In this document: in pieces, positions 35,516 to 42,964 of the stretch
How positions within the stretch are numbered: position 1 is the first letter of the stretch
How the letters are laid out: the number at the start of each line of letters is the position of its first letter
Assembly: GCA_964586595.1 (NCBI GenBank)
Contig: CAZPHB010000001.1
Location: 1-64,000, forward strand
Direction: 5' to 3'
DNA: 64,000 bases
Source: REEB481 sp964586595
Lineage (GTDB): Bacteria > Bacteroidota > Bacteroidia > NS11-12g > UBA955
Translations under genes and position numbers: made by a program
Notes under the pieces: generated by a model
Database searches by the model: none
What the model was told of the DNA's origin: nothing
The model's input: only the letters and a program-made list of their open reading frames with translations

Positions 35516-36902
35516 ATGGCTTTTTGCCCTTTAGACTAAACTGCTCATCTCCCTTTTGGTAAGGCGTCCAGTTGATGATGCATTGAAGCATTTCATCGCT
35601 GGCCCGCATACTCGCACCTCCAAATTCCAAACGTTCGGCCACATCCCGGGGTGGATGGTTCGGATTGTTTGGGTTTTGTGCGGAATTGTCAAACACAGCT
35701 TCAACTACAAGTTCACTGCCCACCGGAACCCTGAGCAAATACTCAAAAGTGTACATGTATTGCCATCGAAAATCCCATTTGGGTATGTTGATGATGCGCA
35801 CCGTATCTCCATTTGGTTTCAATGCATAGGCTTTGAAGCTCTTTCCAAGCAAGTGCATGTGTGGATTTACAGAAATCAGACTGATGTCCTGGTTTACCCT
35901 GAATCTGCAATAATGAATGGTGCTTTTTCCCGCAGGTATGAACAGAGGAGGTTGTGGCTTTGCAACACCATTGGTTCCAAGCATGAGCTCAAAAACCGGT
36001 CTTTGCGGAGGTTTATTACTGAAAAAAAGATTGATCCTGCTTCGGTCTGTAGTGTCGCGTTCCGCAGGGCCATAATGTAAATCATTGCCAACGATGGCAA
36101 ACCGCTTGTTTAACCTCAAAGTACCCAAACCTTCCGGAAGCATTTGCCCGGTCATTCCCGGAAGGTAGTTTACCGCACTGTGGATCCGCTCGGGAATACT
36201 TCCGTCGTCATTAAACAGCTCCAGTTCCGGAAACACTTCATCGTAACTGCCCGAAATAACTTCTTTTAAACGCAGTCCGCGTTCATGATTGGTTCGCCTT
36301 TGGGTATAATTGATGATGTGGCCATTGAAATGATGCACCAAACCCGGAGCACCAGGTACAAATTCAATGGCGCGCACCCAGGTATCACGTGGAATCGTTC
36401 CGCAAACTTTACTCAGGAAAAAACGATCTTTTTGGTCGCCTCTTAAACGCACGGGCTCAAGTTGCAGCACCAAGTCGGGTTTGCCCAAATTAGAGCCATC
36501 ATGTGCAACTTTGAATGTTGTTCCAGCATTGGGATTTCCTTCCGGACAACCTTGTTTTACCCATTGATAAATCATTTGTTTCTGGGTGTCGTTCAATACA
36601 CGTTCGTTCAGAAAGTGCCTGTACTGAGGGTCTGCAGGCCAAGGCGGCATAAAGCCGGAAGCAATAACTTTTGCGATGGTTCGGGCTTTTTGTTTTACGT
36701 GTTGGTATTCTTCCAGGGGAAAAGGTCCTCCTCCGCCTTGCCGGTGGCAAGGCACGCAATGTATCTGAATGATGGACGCAATATGTTGATGATAAGTGGG
36801 GGCATCTGCGCCTGTTGATTTATTTCCCAGGTTGCCGCATGCGTAAATGAACAAGCCGGGAAAGAAAATGCTGATAATATTCTTCTTCAGGAATGGCTTC
36901 AT
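35514..36902 (-). CDS. lipoprotein with cytochrome c and copper type II monooxygenase-like domains
   Basis: 462 aa. The signal ends IYAC, suggesting a lipoprotein. A c-type haem site follows, HCVPCHRQGGGGPF with a likely axial Met in GFMPPWPAD. The remainder resembles peptidylglycine / dopamine beta-monooxygenase-type copper enzymes: LVHHFNGHII (HH), DLHYGP (H), NPHMHLLGKS (HxH) and SDEMLQ (Met), together matching all six copper ligands of that fold. It may therefore oxidise a substrate with O2 and pass electrons by its own haem. It overlaps the redoxin gene by 4 bp (ATGA), so the two are coupled; related domains are, as I recall, sometimes fused in one protein in other bacteria. Confidence 0.75.
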   Translation of the reverse strand: MKPFLKKNIISIFFPGLFIYACGNLGNKSTGADAPTYHQHIASIIQIHCVPCHRQGGGGPFPLEEYQHVKQKARTIAKVIASGFMPPWPADPQYRHFLNERVLNDTQKQMIYQWVKQGCPEGNPNAGTTFKVAHDGSNLGKPDLVLQLEPVRLRGDQKDRFFLSKVCGTIPRDTWVRAIEFVPGAPGLVHHFNGHIINYTQRRTNHERGLRLKEVISGSYDEVFPELELFNDDGSIPERIHSAVNYLPGMTGQMLPEGLGTLRLNKRFAIVGNDLHYGPAERDTTDRSRINLFFSNKPPQRPVFELMLGTNGVAKPQPPLFIPAGKSTIHYCRFRVNQDISLISVNPHMHLLGKSFKAYALKPNGDTVRIINIPKWDFRWQYMYTFEYLLRVPVGSELVVEAVFDNSAQNPNNPNHPPRDVAERLEFGGASMRASDEMLQCIINWTPYQKGDEQFSLKGKKP

Positions 36903-37477
36903 TGGTTAAATTCGATAAAACAACCTACAGGTTTGGTACATGCCGGCCGCACCACTGCTCCCTCACGATGAAGCTTCATGGCGTCCCAAAGGAATCGCTG
37001 GCTGATCTGCGTGCGAAGTTGACCGGTTTCCCATGCCCAATTGTCAATGGCTCCTTGATACAATACACCATCAGCCGGTGCATGTAATTGAGGCAGGGAA
37101 TTGTAAAGCGTGACCGAAGGAACCACAGTTGTGTTAAACCACCGGGCAATATGTCCATAAGTGTCATTGCAAAACGCATCTGGTTGCAGCGCCTGAAACA
37201 AGGGATCACGTCCGCCATCCTGAACAGAAACAACCATGGTATTCCATTTCCAGGCTTGGGCAGAATCAAAAATACGGTGCAGTTCGGGAACGTATTTCCG
37301 GCTTAAAGGACAGGTTTCACTCAGCCAAAAAACCAAAGTGGGTTTAGGGTTGATCAAGTTAATGCATGAATGAGCTTCTGCATGTTCCGGCGGTGTTAAA
37401 AAAAAACGAAGAATCATTGCCGGGAAGATCAACAATGTTCCCGGAAGGAACAGCCAGAGCAGTTTAAGCTTGTTCAT
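36899..37477 (-). CDS. membrane-anchored redoxin (thioredoxin-fold) protein
   Basis: 192 aa. A long hydrophobic start (residues about 5-28) anchors it; the thioredoxin-like domain begins near PTLVFWLSETCPLSRKYVPEL. The active site has CPLS, so one of the two usual cysteines is Ser. Two more cysteine pairs occur later (SCINL and PACTKPVGC). WNTMVVSVQDGG and TTVVPSVTLYN (cis-Pro position) complete the fold. It overlaps both neighbours by 4 bp, placing it between the large secreted protein and the cytochrome / copper oxidase-like gene. A thiol or metal delivery role for the copper protein is my inference. Confidence 0.75.
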   Translation of the reverse strand: MNKLKLLWLFLPGTLLIFPAMILRFFLTPPEHAEAHSCINLINPKPTLVFWLSETCPLSRKYVPELHRIFDSAQAWKWNTMVVSVQDGGRDPLFQALQPDAFCNDTYGHIARWFNTTVVPSVTLYNSLPQLHAPADGVLYQGAIDNWAWETGQLRTQISQRFLWDAMKLHREGAVVRPACTKPVGCFIEFNQ

Positions 37478-39519
37478 ATTTGCTGGAATGCCTTAATAAA
37501 TCGCATCCCAAGATTTTTGTAAGGTGGGATGTAATCGGCCCATCGGGCATTTGCGGACAGTTTCTTGTCCAACTCCATCCACAGTTCCTGCCAGTTTAAA
37601 TTTTTTCCTTCCCTCAGCATGTCGCTCAGGTCCTTCAACAGCACATTGTTCACAGTAAAAGTTCCAATTTGTTTGGAGGAAACAATCTGCGCATCGGCAG
37701 CCTGGTCTAAAACCCTGCTGATATTCTGATATCCGCCACAACTTCCAAGAACAGCTACGCGGGTGCTGCTGTTCAGCAATTCAATGGTTCCGCTCAAGTG
37801 GTAACTATGGCCGCGGTGAACAACCAAATCCGGTAAATGTTGCGATTGTTCAAACATGCCCATGAGCAGCGGAATGGCAGTTTCATGCTCTTGAGGTTTG
37901 TTGGCATATATGACTACCTGGGAACCTGTTTTTGCAGTAATTATTGCATATCCCGGAAGGGAAGTCACTTGCCAATTTGTTTTATCTGTTAAATACGATT
38001 GAATGAATGAATTATAGGAAGATGCGCCATCTTCATCGTTGTAGAACACGTGGAGTTGCACATGCTTGGCTCCTGGGAAAAGTAAACTCCGCTCAATATT
38101 CACCAAGTCGGGGATGTCAAAAGAAAAGGCGGATCCTGTGATGGAAACCGGGTCTCTTCCGGCCAGCTTGTACAACAATCCGAACAAACGGATGCCGTAA
38201 TCGTGTCCTTGCGCGACGTTTGATTCAAGTTCCAGCTTCAATCTGCCGATGAACTTTTCTTTCAATTGAGGATCGGTAATACTGCCAAAGATATCGGCCA
38301 CTTCAACAGCAGGAGCAAGGTTGCCACCTGTTCTGTCAATGCCTTTAACCACTTCATCAATCAACACACCGCGTTCAAACGGTTCCATGGTATTGAGGAA
38401 GCTTTGCAGGGTGTTGTACCCGGCGCACATTTTCACAAAGGTTCTGAACTTGTTCATGCCCATGCGTTTAAGGAATCCAAAACCAGAAGAGTCAGGTCTG
38501 CGTTCTATAAATCGTTTGTATAGGCCATTAAACGTAGAAGTAAAAATCTCTTCCTGTCCGTAAACCATCAGGGAATAAAGCTCTTCCGCCGAGTTGTATT
38601 TCACCGATTCAAAACGAACAGCATCTGATTCATCGTGCAACAGGTTCAACCTGCGGATTTTATCCAAAGCCAACGCGCCCAGTTCCTGATCCACAGAATA
38701 TGCCCCGAGGATGTTCTTTTTCTTTCGCAATTCCACCAGTTTACCGAAATAAGCATCTGGCGTATTGCACAAAGATTCAGCGGCCTCCAGGCTTATTTTA
38801 CCGCCGTAAATCCAGTCAATAAACGTGTATGCGCGCCCCCTTGAACCCTGAACGGCGTGGATTTCCAAAAGCGACTGAACCACCGGGTCGTTGCTTGTTT
38901 GAATGAGCATATTCACCGGATGGTATGTTCCCAGGTATTGCTTGATCGCATTGGGGTCATTGATGGCCACCAATTCCAGAATTTCCAACGCGTAGAATTC
39001 GTTGCTGAAATCCTGATACACCCGCAACACTTCATAAGGATATACTCCGGCTGCATAGTTCATGAATTTTCTGAACCAGCTCCGATTCATGATGTACGGA
39101 ATCATTTTGAGTCCGGTAAGCACCCGGTTTTGAACCAACTCGAGCTCCTTTGCCTCGCCGGTATTTTGGAAGAGCTGGTTTAACAAATCAAAATACTGCT
39201 CATAACTGCTCAGATACTGATAATTGGTTCGGTTAATACCCGCCAGGTCTTGTGCAAGAATATTCAGGTACGTTTCCTGTTCACTCTGGCCGTGCTGAAC
39301 CATGTTACCTGCAATTTTGTCGATGAGGTCAAAATACAGGTATTGGGCCCTTTGTGTGAGTGTTGCGCTGTTGAACCGCACAGTCCGGTCTTCGGTGCCA
39401 TCGATCAGGTCAATACGCGCTTGTTCCTGTCGCACAGCCTGAAGTCCGGTTTGAAGATTTGCTGCATTTGTATGAAGCAAAGGCAGCAGGAGTAGAATCA
39501 GGCAAAATCTTTTATTCAT
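37474..39519 (-). CDS. large secreted protein, possible caspase-like C-terminal domain
   Basis: 681 aa from the ATG at 39519, which opens a signal peptide (MNKRFCLILLLLPLLHTNA); longer in-frame starts would bury it. Residues about 30-450 are mostly helical repeats with no recognised family. In the last 150 residues the pattern LPDLVVHRGHSYHL is followed, 23 residues after the second His, by TRVAVLGSCGGYQN: a His/Cys arrangement (His571, Cys594) like clan CD cysteine peptidases (caspase, gingipain, CHAT), with IGTFTVNNVLLKDL after it. The spacing is short for such enzymes, so this is a hypothesis. It follows the RNA methyltransferase gene by 44 bp and overlaps the redoxin gene by 4 bp. Confidence 0.6.
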   Translation of the reverse strand: MNKRFCLILLLLPLLHTNAANLQTGLQAVRQEQARIDLIDGTEDRTVRFNSATLTQRAQYLYFDLIDKIAGNMVQHGQSEQETYLNILAQDLAGINRTNYQYLSSYEQYFDLLNQLFQNTGEAKELELVQNRVLTGLKMIPYIMNRSWFRKFMNYAAGVYPYEVLRVYQDFSNEFYALEILELVAINDPNAIKQYLGTYHPVNMLIQTSNDPVVQSLLEIHAVQGSRGRAYTFIDWIYGGKISLEAAESLCNTPDAYFGKLVELRKKKNILGAYSVDQELGALALDKIRRLNLLHDESDAVRFESVKYNSAEELYSLMVYGQEEIFTSTFNGLYKRFIERRPDSSGFGFLKRMGMNKFRTFVKMCAGYNTLQSFLNTMEPFERGVLIDEVVKGIDRTGGNLAPAVEVADIFGSITDPQLKEKFIGRLKLELESNVAQGHDYGIRLFGLLYKLAGRDPVSITGSAFSFDIPDLVNIERSLLFPGAKHVQLHVFYNDEDGASSYNSFIQSYLTDKTNWQVTSLPGYAIITAKTGSQVVIYANKPQEHETAIPLLMGMFEQSQHLPDLVVHRGHSYHLSGTIELLNSSTRVAVLGSCGGYQNISRVLDQAADAQIVSSKQIGTFTVNNVLLKDLSDMLREGKNLNWQELWMELDKKLSANARWADYIPPYKNLGMRFIKAFQQI

Positions 39520-39563
39520 GTTCCGATGCCAGGAATAGTACCAATGTTCATTCCGTTTTTTGT

Positions 39564-40091
39564 TCATAGCCAATGATGGGTATAATGCCAAAGTACAATG
39601 CCCGCGCAAACCGAAACATTCAACGAGTGCTTGGTTCCAAATTGTGGAATTTCCACACATATGTCCGATTGCAACAGCAAGGAATCATCTACACCAAAAA
39701 CTTCGTTACCAAGGATGAAAGCAATGCTGTGGTCATCATGCTTCAGCCGATGCAGCGGGATGGATTCATTGGTATGCTCCACCGCCACAATACGGTAATT
39801 GTTGGATTTCAGTTCTGCCACCAATACTTGTGCGTCGTGCTGATATTCCCAATCCATGCTTTTTTCGGCGCCCAGCGCAGTTTTTGCCAATGCCCTGTCG
39901 GGCGGCTGAGGGGTAATGCCGCAAAGCCAAATTTTGCGAATTCGGAAGGCGTCTGCTGACCGAAACATGGATCCGACATTGGCGGCGCTTCGGATATTGT
40001 TCAGGATGAGGTCAACCGGCCTTTTATCAGCCTCCTTGAAAGAGTTGATACTCATTCGATTCAATTCGGAAACGTGCAGCTTTTCGCGCAT
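39564..40091 (-). CDS. TrmH/SpoU-family RNA 2'-O-methyltransferase
   Basis: 175 aa. SPOUT knot motifs are visible: NNIRSAANVGSMFRSADAF (motif 1, catalytic Arg), FILGNEVFGVDD (motif 2) and EIPQFGTKHSLNVSVCAG (motif 3). The family methylates ribose 2'-OH in tRNA or rRNA using SAM; this small one lacks the extra N-terminal domain of RlmB, so the target is unknown. A TAGATTTG box sits 4 nt before the ATG. It may be the first gene of a transcript that continues into the envelope trio. Confidence 0.92.
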   Translation of the reverse strand: MREKLHVSELNRMSINSFKEADKRPVDLILNNIRSAANVGSMFRSADAFRIRKIWLCGITPQPPDRALAKTALGAEKSMDWEYQHDAQVLVAELKSNNYRIVAVEHTNESIPLHRLKHDDHSIAFILGNEVFGVDDSLLLQSDICVEIPQFGTKHSLNVSVCAGIVLWHYTHHWL

Positions 40092-40095
40092 GATG

Positions 40096-40103
40096 CAAAT
40101 CTA
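40096..40103 (-). promoter_or_regulatory. candidate -7 box 4 nt before the TrmH-like gene
   Basis: On the minus strand TAGATTTG, then CATC, then ATG at 40091: the same arrangement as at 21945-21952. A perfect TAnnTTTG with no good -33. Confidence 0.45.
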
Positions 40104-40196
40104 CTCAATCGGGTAAAGCCATATCCAATCAACCTATACTGCACAATGGAAAAGATGTTCATTTAAACCATCGTTCCACGGTTAACTTGCGCTGAA

Positions 40197-42806
40197 ATGG
40201 CCAAGGGGACTGAGAAAGAAACCCCACTCATGAAGCAATACAATACCATCAAGGCCGAGTATCCCGGTGCTGTATTGTTGTTCAGGGTTGGGGATTTTTA
40301 TGAGACATTTGGGGAAGACGCGCGCATAGCGAGCAGTGTACTGGGTATCGTGCTCACCAAAAGAGCCAATGGGGCAGCTTCCGAAATGGAGCTGGCAGGT
40401 TTTCCGCATCATTCCCTGGATAATTACCTTCCCAAGTTGGTTCGCGCAGGCTACCGCGTGGCCATTTGCGACCAGCTCGAAGACCCGAAGCAAACCAAAA
40501 CCATAGTCAAAAGGGGCGTTACAGAGCTAGTAACACCCGGTGTGTCGCTCAACGACAAGGTGCTTGAATCGAGAAGCAGCAATTATCTGGCATCGTGGTT
40601 TCATCAAAATCAAACGCATGGATTGTCCTTCCTGGACATCAGTACCGGTGAATTTTTAACGGCCGAAGGCGATCTTGATTACATCCTCAAATTGTTGCAG
40701 GGTTTCCGGCCCAGTGAGGTTTTATTGCCGCGGAATCAATCCAACGAATTTCAAACGTTTTTTGGCGATAAATGGCTGAACCAGCAGATAGATGATTGGG
40801 TATTCGCATATTCCTATGCCGAAGAAAAGCTGATGCGTCAGTTTCAGGTAAGCTCGCTGAAAGGTTTTGGCATATCAGACTGGAAGCTTGGCTGCATCGC
40901 ATCAGGTGCCGTTTTGCATTATTTGGAACAAACCAGGCACCAGCAGCCGGGTCATATTCGCTCCATTGGCAGGATCGATCAAGATCATTTTTTGTGGCTG
41001 GATGGATTTACCATCAGGAATCTGGAATTAATTCAGCCTTTGGTGCCAGGTGCCAAAAGCCTGCTGGACATACTCGATCAAACCAAAACGCCCATGGGCG
41101 CCAGGTTGCTGCGTAATTGGATTGTGCTTCCCCTGAAAACACGAGGACCAATTGTGGAACGCCATGAATGTGTTGCCTGGTTTGCTGCGCAAGAAGCCCA
41201 ACTGAGCGAAGCAAGGGAATTGTTGTTTCAGATTGGCGATCTGCAGCGCCTCACCGGAAAAGTTGCCCTTGCCCGTGTAAATCCGCGTGAATTGGCTCAA
41301 CTCGCACATTCTTTGCGCATATCGGCAAGGCTCAGAAACTTATTGGTGGCAAGTGATCAAACAGCAATCAAACAGCTGGCCGATCAAATTAATCCCTGCG
41401 AAGTGGTTTGCAACCTCATCGCAGAAACCATTGCGGAAGACGCACCTGTAGTGCCTAATAAAGGTGGAATTCTTAAAGACGGAGTGCTGCCTGAATTGGA
41501 TGAACTCAGACAATTGGCCAGCAGCGGTAAAGAGTATCTGGCCGCCCTGCAACGCCGTGAAGCTGCAGAAACAGGAATCAGTTCACTTAAGGTGGCTTTT
41601 AACAATGTGTTTGGTTACTATATTGAAGTTACCCATGCACATAAAGATAAAGTTCCAGAAACCTGGATACGCAAGCAAACGCTGACCAATGCAGAGCGCT
41701 ACATTACCCCGGAACTGAAGGTTTACGAAGAGAAAATACTCAACGCGGAAGACCGAATTTTCGAATTGGAAATGAAGTATTGGCAGGAGTTTGTGCAGCG
41801 AATGTCTGAATATGTAGCACCCATGCAAGTGAACGCAGCCATACTGGCAAAACTCGACTGTCTGTCAACTTTTGCACATGTGAGCAATGTGAACTCTTAC
41901 GTAAGGCCGCAGGTGATGGATGATAAAGTGTTGGAAATCAAAGACTTAAGACATCCCGTAATAGAAAAACAATTACCTGCCGGTACGGATTATGTACCCA
42001 ATGACATTCATCTGGACAGCGAGGAGCAGCGAATGGTCATCCTCACCGGGCCCAATATGAGCGGCAAAAGTGCTGTATTAAGACAAACAGCACTGGCCGT
42101 ATTGATGGCCCAGATCGGATGCTTTGTGCCGTGCAGCAGTGCGCAAATCGGCATCATTGACAAGGTTTATACGCGCGTTGGCGCCAGCGATAACATCAGT
42201 TTGGGTGAAAGTACCTTCATGGTGGAGATGATAGAAACAGCCAGCATCCTGAACAACATCAGCAGCAGAAGCCTGGTGATTCTGGATGAAATTGGCAGGG
42301 GCACGAGCACTTATGATGGTATTTCTTTGGCTTGGAGTATTGCCGAATTTCTGGCCCAGCATCCTGAAAAACCTAAAACATTGTTCGCCACCCACTACCA
42401 TGAACTCAATGAACTTGAATCAAAAATCAATGGCGTGCGCAATTACCACATCAGCATCAAAGAGTATGACCAACATGTGGTATTTCTGCGGAAAATGAAG
42501 CCCGGCGGCAGCGAGCACAGTTTCGGAATTCATGTGGCTAAGATGGCCGGCATTCCATCTGTAGTAACCCAAAGGGCAGAGGAAGTACTTGTTCGACTGG
42601 AACAGGACAGAAGTTCCGCTACGGGAAGGGAAACTGCAAAGCGTTTAACACCCAAATCCCAAACCCAATTGCAGATGTTCAGCATTGATGATCCTGTTTT
42701 AATGAACGTTCGTGAAAAGTTACGCATGCTGGACATCAATACGCTGTCACCGGTAGAAGCGCTTTTCAAGCTTAACGAGATCAAGCAAATGGTTGATAAA
42801 CAATAA
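40197..42806 (+). CDS. mutS: DNA mismatch repair protein MutS
   Basis: 869 aa, full length. The mismatch-binding Phe-x-Glu motif is in FRVGDFYETFGED near residue 28. Core and clamp domains follow, then the ATPase: Walker A LTGPNMSGKSAVLRQ (about residue 618), signature segment, and Walker B LVILDEIGRGTSTYDG, with FATHYHEL. Binds mismatches and starts repair with MutL. Transcribed alone; the 158-bp spacer before gyrA contains a GGGG/CCCC hairpin without a T-run (42854-42867) whose function is unclear. Confidence 0.97.
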   Translation: MAKGTEKETPLMKQYNTIKAEYPGAVLLFRVGDFYETFGEDARIASSVLGIVLTKRANGAASEMELAGFPHHSLDNYLPKLVRAGYRVAICDQLEDPKQTKTIVKRGVTELVTPGVSLNDKVLESRSSNYLASWFHQNQTHGLSFLDISTGEFLTAEGDLDYILKLLQGFRPSEVLLPRNQSNEFQTFFGDKWLNQQIDDWVFAYSYAEEKLMRQFQVSSLKGFGISDWKLGCIASGAVLHYLEQTRHQQPGHIRSIGRIDQDHFLWLDGFTIRNLELIQPLVPGAKSLLDILDQTKTPMGARLLRNWIVLPLKTRGPIVERHECVAWFAAQEAQLSEARELLFQIGDLQRLTGKVALARVNPRELAQLAHSLRISARLRNLLVASDQTAIKQLADQINPCEVVCNLIAETIAEDAPVVPNKGGILKDGVLPELDELRQLASSGKEYLAALQRREAAETGISSLKVAFNNVFGYYIEVTHAHKDKVPETWIRKQTLTNAERYITPELKVYEEKILNAEDRIFELEMKYWQEFVQRMSEYVAPMQVNAAILAKLDCLSTFAHVSNVNSYVRPQVMDDKVLEIKDLRHPVIEKQLPAGTDYVPNDIHLDSEEQRMVILTGPNMSGKSAVLRQTALAVLMAQIGCFVPCSSAQIGIIDKVYTRVGASDNISLGESTFMVEMIETASILNNISSRSLVILDEIGRGTSTYDGISLAWSIAEFLAQHPEKPKTLFATHYHELNELESKINGVRNYHISIKEYDQHVVFLRKMKPGGSEHSFGIHVAKMAGIPSVVTQRAEEVLVRLEQDRSSATGRETAKRLTPKSQTQLQMFSIDDPVLMNVREKLRMLDINTLSPVEALFKLNEIKQMVDKQ

Positions 42807-42964
42807 CTTAGATGAGGTTGTATCACTTTTTTTCTTAAAATATCCAGTGGGTTAGGGGCGCACCCCTTTGGCCTGTCCGAAAATGTCCACATTCTGTGCG
42901 TAATGCCCAATAAATACTGGCTACAACCATGCTTATCTTGCGGAAGAATTGAACGAATTACTCC

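Noticed and set aside
42854..42867. A GGGG/CCCC hairpin between mutS and gyrA as a terminator
   Set aside because: The stem is short (5 bp) and is not followed by a T-run, so it does not meet the pattern of the other terminators.
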